NCBI RefSeq assembly: GCF_010894405.1
Contig: NZ_JAAIYA010000015.1
Span: 218,156-282,155, forward strand
Reading direction: 5' to 3'
Origin: Pyxidicoccus caerfyrddinensis
Lineage (GTDB): Bacteria; Myxococcota; Myxococcia; Myxococcales; Myxococcaceae
DNA: 64,000 nt
In this document: positions 1 through 11,753 of the stretch, in pieces
How the letters are laid out: every line of letters starts with the position of its first letter
How positions within the stretch are numbered: position 1 is the stretch's first letter
Translations under genes and position numbers: made by a program
Notes under the pieces: model-generated
What the model was told of the DNA's origin: nothing
Database searches by the model: none
The model's input: only the letters and a program-made list of their open reading frames with translations

Positions 1-3683
<3,683 letters not shown>

Positions 3684-3717
3684 AACCCGTGCGGGGTTCC
3701 GGCATCCTTGCGGACGC

Positions 3718-4326
3718 ATGCGAACCCTCCACACCCTGTCCCTTGTCGCCGCGCTCGCCGTCACCCCGGCGCTCGCCGCGAACAAGCCCGCGAAGTCCAC
3801 CCCTACGCCGCCTCCGGCCGCCAAGGCCGAGCCGCAGAGCGAGAAGAAGCCCATGTCCCTCCATGAACTCTCCGCCAACCGCCTGGACGGCACGTCCGAG
3901 AAGCTGTCCGACTTCCAGGGCAAGGTCGTCCTGGTGGTGAACACCGCCTCCGAGTGCGGCTACACGCCGCAGTACGCGGGCCTGGAGAAGCTGTACCAGG
4001 AGTACAAGGACAAGGGCGTCGTGGTGGTGGGCTTCCCCTCCAACGACTTCGGAGGCCAGGAGCCGGGCAGCGCGGCGGAGATCAAGAAGTTCTGCGAGCT
4101 GCGCTACAAGATCACCTTCCCCATGTTCGAGAAGGTGAAGACGAAGGGCGAGGGCCAGTCCCCCGTCTACGAGTTCCTCTCGCGCAACCACCCCGCGCCC
4201 AAGTGGAACTTCCACAAGTACGTGGTGGGCAAGGACGGCCAGGTGAAGGCCGCCTTCCCGAGCTCGGTGACGCCCGACAGCGCCGAGCTGAAGTCGGCCC
4301 TCGACGGCGCGCTCTCGCAGAAGTAG
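3718..4326 (+). CDS. Secreted glutathione peroxidase family protein
   Basis: Thiol peroxidase that reduces hydroperoxides, probably in the periplasm. The start at 3718 gives a clean signal peptide (MRTLHTLSLVAALAVTPALA); upstream in-frame starts would destroy it. The mature domain begins after a Lys/Pro-rich linker. The catalytic Cys80 lies in SECGYT, Gln114 in GGQEPGS, and Trp163-Asn164 in KWNFHKY, so the full Cys/Gln/Trp/Asn tetrad is present. It uses Cys rather than selenocysteine, so it most likely runs on thioredoxin-like donors. At 202 aa it has the usual length for an exported bacterial member. It lies 34 bp after uvrA on the same strand and may share its transcript. Confidence 0.93.
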   Translation: MRTLHTLSLVAALAVTPALAANKPAKSTPTPPPAAKAEPQSEKKPMSLHELSANRLDGTSEKLSDFQGKVVLVVNTASECGYTPQYAGLEKLYQEYKDKGVVVVGFPSNDFGGQEPGSAAEIKKFCELRYKITFPMFEKVKTKGEGQSPVYEFLSRNHPAPKWNFHKYVVGKDGQVKAAFPSSVTPDSAELKSALDGALSQK

Positions 4327-4509
4327 CCGGTTGCCGGACACGGGCGGCGAGGAGCCGTCCGCTGGCTGCACCCGGCCGCACGCATGGGGGCTCACGGGGC
4401 CTGTCGCTCCGCTTCCCGTCCTCATGCCGTGCGGCCTGCGCCGGCCGCGTGGCACCCGCGCGGGCCCCGCCACCATCCTCAAGGCGAACCTGGCCTGTGG
4501 AGGGGCTCC

Positions 4510-5490
4510 ATGGACACGCGGGAAGCGGCGTGGCCGGAACTGCCGCTGGAGGCCTGGCGCGACAGCCAGGCCACGCTGCATCGGTACACGCAAATCCTGG
4601 GGAAGGTGAAGCTCGCGCTCACGCCGCCGCAGAACCACTGGTGGAACGTCACGTTCCGGGTGACTGCGCGCGGGCTGACGACGGGGCTCATTCCCTACGG
4701 TAGCGGCGGCTTCGAGGTGGACTTCGACTTCCTCGGGCACGAATTGCTCTTCCGCACGAGCGGGGGAGAGACGCGGGTGCTCGGGCTGGAGTCCCGGCCC
4801 GTCGCGGAGTTCTACCGGGACGTCATGGCGACGCTGCGCTCGCTCGGCGTCGAGGTGCGCATCTGGGACGTGCCCGTCGAGATTCCCGACGACACCACCC
4901 GCTTCAGCGAGGACCGGCACCACGCCACCTACCAGCCCGAGTACGTACAGCGCTGGTTCCAGGCGCTGCTCCAGTCGTCGCTCATCCTCGAGGAGTTCCG
5001 GACGCGCTTCACCGGCAAGTGCAGCCCGGTCCACTTCTTCTGGGGGGGCTTCGACCTGGCGGTGACGCGCTTCTCCGGTCGCCCCGCGCCGGAGCGCCCC
5101 GGCGCGGACATCATCACCCGCGAGTCGTACTGCGATGAGGTGTGCAGCGCCGGCTTCTGGCCGGGCACTCCGGAGACGAACGGGGCCGCCTTCTACTCCT
5201 ACGCCGCGCCGGAGCCGGAAGGCTTCTCCACCGCGAGCGTCCGTCCCGCCGCGGCCCGCTATGACAAGGGCGGCTTCAATGAGTACCTGCTGACCTACGA
5301 CGACGTCCGGCGCGCCGGGAATCCGAGGGCCTTCCTGCTCGACTTCTTCCAGAGCACCTACGACGCCTGCGCGGACCTTGGCGGGTGGGACCGGGCGGCG
5401 CTGGAGCGGCCCCTGTACCTGCCCGAGCATCCGCGCGAGGGCCGCGCCCCGGAAGCGTCGACGATGCTCCCGGAGCAGCCCTCGCCCTGA
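4510..5490 (+). CDS. DUF5996 family protein
   Basis: Protein of 326 aa resembling the DUF5996 family, whose biochemical role is unknown. The frame stays open further upstream, but the ATG at 4510 is preceded by a GGAGGGG ribosome site and begins a family-like N-terminus (WPELPLEAW near residue 8, then QNHWWNV). Recognisable features are the paired-Trp segment, a VDFDFLGHEL stretch, an HFFWGGFDLA segment in the middle and an EYLLTYDDVR segment near the end. There is no signal peptide and no membrane segment, so it is probably cytoplasmic. It stands alone on the plus strand, converging on the sigma-factor operon with an 8-bp gap. Confidence 0.8.
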   Translation: MDTREAAWPELPLEAWRDSQATLHRYTQILGKVKLALTPPQNHWWNVTFRVTARGLTTGLIPYGSGGFEVDFDFLGHELLFRTSGGETRVLGLESRPVAEFYRDVMATLRSLGVEVRIWDVPVEIPDDTTRFSEDRHHATYQPEYVQRWFQALLQSSLILEEFRTRFTGKCSPVHFFWGGFDLAVTRFSGRPAPERPGADIITRESYCDEVCSAGFWPGTPETNGAAFYSYAAPEPEGFSTASVRPAAARYDKGGFNEYLLTYDDVRRAGNPRAFLLDFFQSTYDACADLGGWDRAALERPLYLPEHPREGRAPEASTMLPEQPSP

Positions 5491-5498
5491 GGGGCGGC

Positions 5499-6020
5499 TC
5501 AGTCGATGGGTGGCAGCTCCGGGACGACGCCGTTCCGCTTCCACTTGCCGAGCTTCAGCTTCCCCTCGCTGCGCGCGAGGGTGAGGGCGAGCAGCGCGCG
5601 CTTCGCCGGCGGCAGCTCCTTCGCCAGGGCCAGGTACATCTCCTTGTCGAGCGCGGCGATGCGCTCGCGCGCCTCGAAGGCGCGCTGGGCGGCCGCGTCC
5701 ACCTGCGGCTGGGCCGCGGCGTCTCCCCGGGCGGCCTGGTGGAGGGTGCGCGCGGCGTCGCGCACCTGCTCTCGCAGCGGGCGGCGGCGCTCGTCGAACC
5801 GGCGCAGTGTCTCCTCCAGCTTCAGCGCCTGCGCGTTGTCCAATTCCAGCGCGTCGGACAACTCCAGCACCTGCCGCAGCCGCTGTCGCTTCTCCACGCG
5901 CTCGATGCGCTCCGCGTCGCGGGCGCCCCCGTCCTTGCCCTTGTCGTCTCGGTGGGGCTGCGCCAGCGCCACCCAGGGCAGCAGCACCAGCGCCAGCGCC
6001 GCCCTCCGCGTCCGCTTCAT
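5499..6020 (-). CDS. Spy/heavy-metal-resistance-like periplasmic protein
   Basis: Secreted helical protein of 173 aa. MKRTRRAALALVLLPWVALA is a signal peptide, followed by a charged region and then a long Arg/Glu/Ala-rich helical stretch (VEKRQRLRQVLELSDALELD, then LEETLRRFDERRRPLREQV) typical of Spy/CpxP/ZraP-like 'LTxxQ' proteins, which act as periplasmic chaperones or metal sensors. It is the last gene of a three-gene minus-strand operon, 5 bp after the anti-sigma factor, so it is likely either a target or an accessory sensor of that ECF system. The specific ligand cannot be told from sequence. Confidence 0.65.
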   Translation of the reverse strand: MKRTRRAALALVLLPWVALAQPHRDDKGKDGGARDAERIERVEKRQRLRQVLELSDALELDNAQALKLEETLRRFDERRRPLREQVRDAARTLHQAARGDAAAQPQVDAAAQRAFEARERIAALDKEMYLALAKELPPAKRALLALTLARSEGKLKLGKWKRNGVVPELPPID

Positions 6021-6025
6021 CGTCC

Positions 6026-6556
6026 TCACAGCGTCTCTCCCAGGTCGAAGTCCATGTCCTCGTCCACGACGTCGCCGTCGTCCGGCGCGTCCGGGTCCTC
6101 GTCGAGCGGCTCCAGGCCGGCCCAGGCCTCGATGGCGGCCATCGTCTCCGCGTCCACCTCTTCTCCGTCCACGGTCGCCGCGGGGGAGCTCGGAGTCGTC
6201 ACGGTGTCGGTGCCGCTCCGGGTGCCCTGAAGCCTGCCGGGCACCAGCAGCATCAGCGCCACCACCGCCGCCGCGGCCGCCACCGAGCCGAGCGTCCGCC
6301 GCCGCAGCCCCCGGTGCTGCGCGTCCCGCCGCCAGGCGGACAGGGTGCGCCGGGGCAGCTCCTCCACCTCGGCCTTCTCCTCGGCCGAGAGGGGCGGCAT
6401 GTCCGCCAGCATGAGCACGCCCACTGTGGATGCGAGGGCCTCGCGGCACCCGTCGCACGTCTTCACATGGGCGTGGACGCGGGCGGCCTCGTCCGTCTCC
6501 AGGCCTCCCGTGGCGTGCACGTCCAGCAGCACCTCGTATTCAGGGCACGCGGCCAT
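6026..6556 (-). CDS. Membrane anti-sigma factor with zinc-finger (HC2-type) domain
   Basis: Predicted antagonist of the ECF sigma factor encoded just upstream. The N-terminus carries an H-x3-C-x2-C zinc anti-sigma motif (HVKTCDGC, residues about 30-37). A single transmembrane helix follows near residues 90-108 (SVAAAAAVVALMLLVPG), then an acidic periplasmic tail rich in Asp/Glu. Its ATG overlaps the sigma factor's TGA (ATGA at 6554-6558 on the minus strand), a classic translational coupling that keeps partner amounts matched. At 176 aa it has the normal length. The acidic exported tail could bind the Spy-like protein made from the next gene; that is inference. Confidence 0.88.
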   Translation of the reverse strand: MAACPEYEVLLDVHATGGLETDEAARVHAHVKTCDGCREALASTVGVLMLADMPPLSAEEKAEVEELPRRTLSAWRRDAQHRGLRRRTLGSVAAAAAVVALMLLVPGRLQGTRSGTDTVTTPSSPAATVDGEEVDAETMAAIEAWAGLEPLDEDPDAPDDGDVVDEDMDFDLGETL

Positions 6557-7161
6557 CAGCTCTTCTCCTCGGGCACGCCCACCTGCGCCTTCAACCGCTT
6601 CACTGCGTGGTGGAACTGCACCTTCGCGTTGTTCTCCGTGATTCGCAGCGTCTGGGCGATGTCCTTGAAGGACAGTCCGCCGTCGATTCGCAGCGTCAAC
6701 ACCTCGCGCTGGCGGCGGGGCAGTGCCAGCACCGCGGCGCGCACCTGGCGCTCGCGCTCACCCCGCTCCAGGCCCTCCTGCGCCGACTCCGTCGGGTCCA
6801 CCGCCACCGCTTCCGGCCCCGCCTCTACCAGCACCGGTCGCCACCGCTGGCCCTGGCGCGCATGGTTCTTCGCCAGGTTGAGGGCAATGCGCACCAGCCA
6901 CGCGCGGAAGGGCGCGGAGCCCACGGGCGTGAAGCGCGAGAAGACGCGGCGCGACGCCTCCAGCGCGCGCAGGAAGGCCGCCTGCGTCAGGTCCGCCGCG
7001 TCCTCGGGGCGCGACACGTAGCGCCGCACCAGCGAGAAGACGAGCGAGCGGTGCCGCTTCACCAGCACCTCGAAGGCCGCCGCCTCGCCCTCCAGGAAGG
7101 CGCGGCACAGCTCCTCGTCCGAGGCCCGCTCCAGTCCCGGCCGGGCCCCGCGCGAGGGCAT
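6556..7161 (-). CDS. ECF-type RNA polymerase sigma factor
   Basis: Sigma-70 family factor with region 2 (FEVLVKRHRSLVFSLVRRYV, then PEDAADLTQAAFLRAL), a short linker, and region 4 with a helix-turn-helix (LPRRQREVLTLRIDGGLSFKDIA). There is no region 1.1 or 3, as expected for an ECF factor. I place the start at ATG 7161 (201 aa); a GTG at 7197 would add 12 residues and has a GGAGGGG box only about 3 nt away, so the start is uncertain. It is the first gene of the sigma/anti-sigma/Spy-like operon and, by family habit, probably autoregulated from the 209-bp region between it and the divergent gene at 7371. Confidence 0.92.
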   Translation of the reverse strand: MPSRGARPGLERASDEELCRAFLEGEAAAFEVLVKRHRSLVFSLVRRYVSRPEDAADLTQAAFLRALEASRRVFSRFTPVGSAPFRAWLVRIALNLAKNHARQGQRWRPVLVEAGPEAVAVDPTESAQEGLERGERERQVRAAVLALPRRQREVLTLRIDGGLSFKDIAQTLRITENNAKVQFHHAVKRLKAQVGVPEEKS

Positions 7162-7370
7162 CGCCACCACCCGCCCGCCTGTGTCTCCCGGACTCACACC
7201 CCTCCAACCCCCGAGGCCCCAGAAGGTTATTTTCGATACGGTTGGGTGCCAGAGTTTACGGATTGTGCAGGAATTGCAGCACGTTGGGTGGGTCAATCGT
7301 TCCGTGCCGGGTTGCTGGTGACGCTTGCCCGCTGACAGAATGCCTGGCTGCTCGTAACCACGGACGGGGC

Positions 7371-7949
7371 ATGGTGACGGAAGGCTCTAGCTCTCGCATC
7401 AAGGGTGGAGTGCTCATCTCCCGGCTGAACATGCTGCGCCACCACGGCGGGCAGGTTCGGGTGGACGAGGTGCTGCGGCGGCTTCCGCCGGAGGACCAGG
7501 CGCTGTTGCGGAAGATGATTCTTCCCATCGCCTGGTATCCGCTGGAGCTGAACCTGCGGCTGGACTCGGCCATCGCGGAGGTGATGTCGCCGGAGGACAA
7601 GCGCCGGGCCTTCATCGACATGGGCCGCGCGTCCGCCGAGGAGGCGCTCCACGGGGCGCAGCACGTCTTCGTGCGGCCCGGAGACCCGCAGTTCCTGCTC
7701 AGCCAGGCGCCGCAGATCTACCGCTTCTATTACGCGGTGGGCTCGCGCACGTACGAGCAGGTGGGGGCTCACGGCGCGGTGCTGCGCACCTTCGGGGCGG
7801 AGAACGTCACGGAGACGGACTGCCTCACGATTATCGGCTGGCACGAGCGGGCCATCGAGCTGTCCGGCGGCCACGCGGTGAACACCACGCACCCGCTGTG
7901 TCGAGCCCGGGGCGCGCCGCATTGCGAGTACCACTTCGCCTGGCAGTGA
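7371..7949 (+). CDS. DUF2378/TIGR02265-like myxobacterial protein
   Basis: Cytoplasmic protein of 192 aa that resembles the myxobacterial DUF2378 family, which has a V4R/heme-NO-binding-like fold; no function has been fixed for it. The frame is open upstream to 7242, but ATG 7371 gives the family-like beginning leading into SRLNMLRHHGG. Supporting segments are MILPIAWYPL in the first third, YRFYYAVGSRTYE in the middle, and a C-terminal TIIGWHERAIELSGG followed by CRARGAPHCEYHF, with cysteines spaced as in V4R-like domains. It is divergent from the ECF operon. Several paralogues usually occur per myxobacterial genome. Confidence 0.65.
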   Translation: MVTEGSSSRIKGGVLISRLNMLRHHGGQVRVDEVLRRLPPEDQALLRKMILPIAWYPLELNLRLDSAIAEVMSPEDKRRAFIDMGRASAEEALHGAQHVFVRPGDPQFLLSQAPQIYRFYYAVGSRTYEQVGAHGAVLRTFGAENVTETDCLTIIGWHERAIELSGGHAVNTTHPLCRARGAPHCEYHFAWQ

Positions 7950-7967
7950 GGCGCCGCGTCCCGGCGC

Positions 7968-8426
7968 TCAGCTGGCGGCCGGGTTGGCGCGCAGGTAGCG
8001 GAGCACGTCGTCGAGGTGGCGGTAGACGCGCACCTCGTGGCGGATGATGTGCTCGATGCGGCCGTCGGCGGCGATGATGAAGGTGACGCGCCGGTCGATG
8101 TTGAGCACGGGCCAGAGCACGTCATAGGCGCGGCTGATGTCCCGGTTCTCGTCACCGAGCAGGGCGAAGTGGATGTCCTCCTTCGCGGCGAACTCGCACT
8201 GCGTGCGCTGGGTGTCCACGGACACGCCCACCAGCTCCGCGCCGAGTGACTTGACGAGCTGGTGATTGTCCCGGAACGCCCGGTTCTCGATGGTGCAGCC
8301 GACGGTGAAGGCCTTGGGGAAGAAGAAGAGGACCACGCGCCGGCCGCGCAGCGCGGACAGGCGCAGGGACGCACCGTGACAGTCGGTGGCGGTGAAGTCC
8401 GGAGCGGAGTCTCCGACGGCAAGCAT
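7968..8426 (-). CDS. Bcp-type peroxiredoxin
   Basis: AhpC/TSA-family thioredoxin-dependent peroxidase of 152 aa. The peroxidatic Cys44 sits in FTVGCTIENRAFRD, matching the TxxCTxE active-site pattern of the PrxQ/Bcp group; the conserved Arg-type substrate support and Trp/Pro segments follow (SVDTQRTQCEF, then RAYDVLWP). There is no Cys five residues after the peroxidatic one, so it is not the atypical two-Cys variant with that spacing; Cys in QCEF could serve instead. No signal peptide. It converges with the DUF2378-like gene (18-bp gap). Confidence 0.9.
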   Translation of the reverse strand: MLAVGDSAPDFTATDCHGASLRLSALRGRRVVLFFFPKAFTVGCTIENRAFRDNHQLVKSLGAELVGVSVDTQRTQCEFAAKEDIHFALLGDENRDISRAYDVLWPVLNIDRRVTFIIAADGRIEHIIRHEVRVYRHLDDVLRYLRANPAAS

Positions 8427-8481
8427 TCCGGTAGGTCCTCTTCCTGGTGAGCCAGGCTCGTTCCACCCCTACCACGTTTCG

Positions 8482-8619
8482 ATGGGCGCGCTGCTGCCCC
8501 GGTTGCTCCGCGTGAGGGCCTGTCTGGCAGTGCTCGCTGGGCTGGCGGATGGTGCGCCGCCTGTCCCGCCTGGGGCCAACAGGACTGCACCGCGAGTCGG
8601 TGATGTGAGGAGCGCTTGA
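8482..8619 (+). pseudogene. Possible remnant of a lipoprotein/toxin leader
   Basis: A 45-codon frame beginning MGALLPRLLRVRACLAVLAG looks like a signal peptide with no mature domain behind it; it ends in a TGA that overlaps the ATG of the following immunity-gene remnant (TGATG at 8617-8621). In myxobacteria, genes of the downstream type commonly sit directly behind a secreted lipoprotein toxin, so this may be the leader of a deleted toxin. It could also be chance coding. Confidence 0.25.
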
Positions 8620-9147
8620 TGTCTACGCGGTACTTCGACCTGTCAGACGACGTCTACATCCCGGGACGATGGGAGCAGGGAGTACCGCTCGATGCACAGG
8701 GGCAGAAGCTCCGGACCTGGACCTTCAGGCGAGGAGAGCGCGCTGACATTGATGGAGCCATCAGGATTCCCGTCACGGTTCAGGGACAGGCCTTGGGCTT
8801 CTCCGCGGCTGGAGCTGCCGTTCCCATCATTCCCATCATCCCGAGTGGCCCGGACTGGCCGGGGCATCGCCAGGCCTGGCGGGTCATCCATCGCGAGTCG
8901 GGGAGCACACTCCTCGTCACCGACGGCCTGTCTGACCCCTTCATCGACCGTGACGAGCTCACGACGGGGTTCGGTCTCGAGCTGGCCATCGAAACCAACG
9001 CTCGTCACCATCAAGGCCCTCCTGCCGTCGGAGCTCGAGTTCATGCTCGCACAGGGACGCGGTGGGCCGGCCGAGCTGGCACGCCGCTTCACCCAGGAGA
9101 GCGACGCGCCGCACCTGTCGCGCTCATGGCGCAAGCCCGTGGTTTGA
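8619..9147 (+). pseudogene. Frameshifted chimera of Imm11-like and SUFU-like immunity gene
   Basis: The ATG at 8619 has a good GAGGAG ribosome site. Its first 60 or so residues (STRYFDLSDDVYIPGRW, later IRIPVTVQGQALGFSAAG) look like the N-terminus of myxobacterial Imm11 (DUF1629) immunity proteins. From there the frame continues with a segment resembling a suppressor-of-fused-like domain (DWPGHRQAWRVIH, TLLVTDGLSDPF, GFGLELAIET). Near 8995-9001 the homology jumps to the next frame, where LVTIKALLPSELEF through LARRFTQ to SWRKPVV and a TGA at 9145-9147 look like the C-terminus of the same family. The middle of the domain is missing. I read this as a recombined immunity gene with an internal deletion and a frameshift. 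Neither family assignment was tested by search. Confidence 0.55.
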
Positions 9148-9174
9148 GCGCGTTTCAAGGTAAGGTCCGCGCCC

Positions 9175-10344
9175 GTGCGGTCGACCCAGGACGTCTTTTC
9201 CTCGCAGGAATTCCCACGACGGCTGGCCCGGGCCATGGGCGTGACACGGGTGGCGCGTGTCACCGGGCTGGACAGGACCGGAGTCGAAGTGGCGTGCGCC
9301 GTGCGGCCCGGAGGCCACGTGCTCCAGGTGTGCAATGGCAAGGGCCTCACGTACTCCGACGCCTCGTGGGGCGCGCTGCTGGAGACGGCGGAGCTGTGGG
9401 CGGCGGAGACGGTGATGCCGGGCCGACTCATGTGGGGCTCTCGGGCGGAGCTGGACGGCCGGCTGGGCTCCCTGTGGGGCGCGGAGTCGCTCGGTTCCGC
9501 GGGCGCGCTCGTGGCTCCGCGTCTGTGGGGAGACGGAGTGCGCTGCGCCTGGCGTGAAGCCACCGAGCTGAACTCGGGGCGCTCGGTGTGGGTGCCCGCG
9601 CAGGGCATCCACGTGCCCCCTCCGGAGGGGCCCTCGTTGGGGCCGGTGGCGGCGGCGTGGACGAGCAACGGCTCCGGGGCGCACCCGGACGCGGGGCTGG
9701 CCCTGCTGCACGCGCTGCTGGAGGCGACGGAGCGGGACCAGCTCTCCCGGACACTGCCCGAGGGGTGGACGGAGGAAGGCGTGCGGCAACGCCTGCTGCG
9801 GCCCTCGGAGCTGCTGGAGGCGGCGCCTCGCACGTCGAAGCTGGCGGACACGCTCCGGGAGCGGGGCTTCGGCGTGTATCTCTTCGACGTCACCCCTTCC
9901 AAGCGCACGCCCGGCGCGGTGGGCCTGCCGGTGGGCGCAGCGGTGCTGGTGGACCTGGAGGAAGGGCCCGTCCCCCTCACCGCGGGCTATGCCTGTGCAC
10001 TGAGCAGGGACGAGGCGCTGCTGAAGGCCCTGCTGGAGGCGGCCCAGTCGCGGCTGACGGACATCCACGGTGCGCGCGAGGACGTGGCCTCGGCGGACCG
10101 CGAGGCGGCGCGCGGCTTCGCGGACGCCTGCGCGCAGGTGCGCCCGAGACGGAGGGCCGAGGACATGCCGGACCTCGGCGCTCACGCGAAGGCCACGGCG
10201 GCGCGAAGGGTGCGGCGCGTGCTGGAATTGCTGAAGCGCGCAGGCTTCGCGCGAGCGGCCGCGGTGGAGCTGGATTCGCCCGTGCCGGGCCTGCACGTGC
10301 GGCGGGTGGTGGTGCCGGGCATGCACATCTCGGAGCTCCTATGA
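9175..10344 (+). CDS. YcaO-domain protein (TfuA-partnered, predicted thioamide/azoline-forming)
   Basis: ATP-dependent YcaO enzyme of 389 aa. YcaO proteins activate a peptide-backbone amide by phosphorylation; with TfuA they install thioamides in peptides or proteins. Mg-ATP ligands of the family are visible as LLETAELWAAE near residues 67-77 and LLEATERDQ near 182-190, and the C-terminus ends with the VPGMHISELL-like tail seen in TfuA-linked members (no PxPxP end of azoline cyclodehydratases). The start is a GTG at 9175, 28 bp after the pseudogene. Its stop overlaps the next gene's start in ATGA (10341-10344), so the two proteins are almost certainly made together. There is no adjacent E1-like/ThiF or dehydrogenase gene. 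Confidence 0.9.
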   Translation: MRSTQDVFSSQEFPRRLARAMGVTRVARVTGLDRTGVEVACAVRPGGHVLQVCNGKGLTYSDASWGALLETAELWAAETVMPGRLMWGSRAELDGRLGSLWGAESLGSAGALVAPRLWGDGVRCAWREATELNSGRSVWVPAQGIHVPPPEGPSLGPVAAAWTSNGSGAHPDAGLALLHALLEATERDQLSRTLPEGWTEEGVRQRLLRPSELLEAAPRTSKLADTLRERGFGVYLFDVTPSKRTPGAVGLPVGAAVLVDLEEGPVPLTAGYACALSRDEALLKALLEAAQSRLTDIHGAREDVASADREAARGFADACAQVRPRRRAEDMPDLGAHAKATAARRVRRVLELLKRAGFARAAAVELDSPVPGLHVRRVVVPGMHISELL

Positions 10345-11522
10345 CGCGGCGAGCGGACGCGCTGGTGGTCTTCCTGGGGCCCTCGCTGCCGGCGGACGAG
10401 GCGCGGCGGCTGGCGCCGTGCACGGTGCTGCCTCCGGCGAGGCAGGGGGACGTGTGGCGCGCGCTGAGCCTTCGGCCCCGAGCCATCGCCCTGGTGGACG
10501 GCGTCTTCGAGGCGCAGCCTTCGGTGTGGCACCACGAAATCCTGGCGGCGCTGGAGGCGGGCGTCGCCGTCTTCGGCGGCGCGAGCATGGGAGCGCTGCG
10601 CGCCGCCGAGCTGGCACCGCACGGCATGGTGGGCGTGGGGCGCATCTTCGCGTGGTATCGGGACGGCGTGGTGGTGGACGACTCCGAGGTCGCCCTGCTG
10701 CACGCCGATGAAGAGCACGGCTGGCGGCCGCTCACCGTGCCGCTCGTCAACGTGCGGCACGTGGCGGAGCGCGCGAGGGCGGCGCGGGTGCTCGGGCGCG
10801 ACGCGGCGAGTGCGCTGGTGCAGGCGGCGGACGACCTCTTCTACCAGGAGCGCACCTGGCCCCGCGTGCTGGAGCGCGTGCGTCCAAGCTGGACGGAGTC
10901 CACGCGCGCCGCGTGGGAGAAGTGGTTCCCCAACGGCGGTGAGGACTTGAAGCGGCTGGATGCCATCGCCTGCGTCCAGGCCGCGGCGGAGTGGGTGGCT
11001 TCGGGCACTCCGGCTCCGGTGGGGGCGCGGCAGTCGCCCTCGTCGCTCGTGCGTCGCCGCCGGTTGGTGGATGACGTGACGCAGGTGCGCGGCGGCGCGG
11101 TGCCCTCGGGGCGCGTGCTGGAGGCGCTGCGCGAGGCGCCCGATGCAGTGGAGCTGGCCGAGGCGGGCCTGCGCCGGTCGCTGCTCGCGGGCCAGGCGCG
11201 GACGCTGGGGCTGACGGCGACTTCCGACGAAGTGGACGCGGAGGAGGCCGCATGGTGGGACGCGCGCGGCATCGCGCCCGGACGACGTGAGGCGTACCTC
11301 TCCGCGTGCGGGCTCGACACGGTAGGGCTGCGAAGGCTGTGCGAGGAGCTGGCGCTGGAGCGGCTCGTCCTGGCTCATGCGCCGCGCCTGCTGCCTGACG
11401 GACCGTCCTGGGACGAAGCCCTGGCCGCCGAGGCCCGTCTGCGCGGGCGCTGGGTCCGGGCCGCCAGGGACGTGGCGCGGGAGGACTCCGAGGACCCGAC
11501 GGGGGACGTCGGGTCGGAGTGA
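10341..11522 (+). CDS. TfuA-like protein with long C-terminal extension
   Basis: Partner of the YcaO protein. TfuA was named from trifolitoxin biosynthesis; in archaea TfuA works with YcaO to thioamidate methyl-coenzyme M reductase, probably by delivering sulfur. The TfuA core is clear: VVFLGPSLP at the N-terminus, GGASMGALRAAEL near residues 79-91, then GRIFAWYRDGVVVDDSEVALLH. The core fills about the first 200 residues. The remaining 190 residues (of 393) are helical and Arg/Ala/Glu-rich with no motif I recognise; most TfuA-like proteins are shorter. A hairpin at 11532-11548 follows the stop and probably ends the transcript. No candidate substrate peptide is adjacent. Confidence 0.87.
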   Translation: MTRRADALVVFLGPSLPADEARRLAPCTVLPPARQGDVWRALSLRPRAIALVDGVFEAQPSVWHHEILAALEAGVAVFGGASMGALRAAELAPHGMVGVGRIFAWYRDGVVVDDSEVALLHADEEHGWRPLTVPLVNVRHVAERARAARVLGRDAASALVQAADDLFYQERTWPRVLERVRPSWTESTRAAWEKWFPNGGEDLKRLDAIACVQAAAEWVASGTPAPVGARQSPSSLVRRRRLVDDVTQVRGGAVPSGRVLEALREAPDAVELAEAGLRRSLLAGQARTLGLTATSDEVDAEEAAWWDARGIAPGRREAYLSACGLDTVGLRRLCEELALERLVLAHAPRLLPDGPSWDEALAAEARLRGRWVRAARDVAREDSEDPTGDVGSE

Positions 11523-11531
11523 AGCGGGGCA

Positions 11532-11548
11532 CCCACCTCGCGGGTGGG
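11532..11548 (+). terminator. Hairpin after the YcaO-TfuA operon
   Basis: Inverted repeat CCCACC/GGTGGG with a 5-nt loop, 10 nt after the TfuA stop, followed by a short A/T stretch (aaattct). There is no long T-run, so termination strength is uncertain. Confidence 0.45.
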
Positions 11549-11753
11549 AAATTCTGTGACAGACCCGCGGGAGAGGGTAAGGTCAACCCTGGAGGTTTCC
11601 CTTGTTCAGCCCCGCTCCCTGGGTGGTTCTCGAGCCTCTCGTGCAGCACGCGCCGGTGATGGCCTCGCCGTCACGTGGTGCCGTGCGCGTGGGTGGTCCG
11701 GGGGCGGGGCCTGGAACAACCTGGCGGGTGGGGTGGGTGGTGGAGGCCTGTCG

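Noticed and set aside
7300..7370. Sigma-54 promoter (GG-N10-GC) upstream of the DUF2378-like gene
   Set aside because: The best candidate has only 8 nt between the GG and GC elements, which is outside the allowed spacing.
11523..11753. Precursor peptide for YcaO-TfuA in the gap behind TfuA
   Set aside because: The open frames there are Arg/Gly-rich by composition, lack a ribosome site and show no leader-core pattern; the gap mainly holds a hairpin and the kinase's upstream region.
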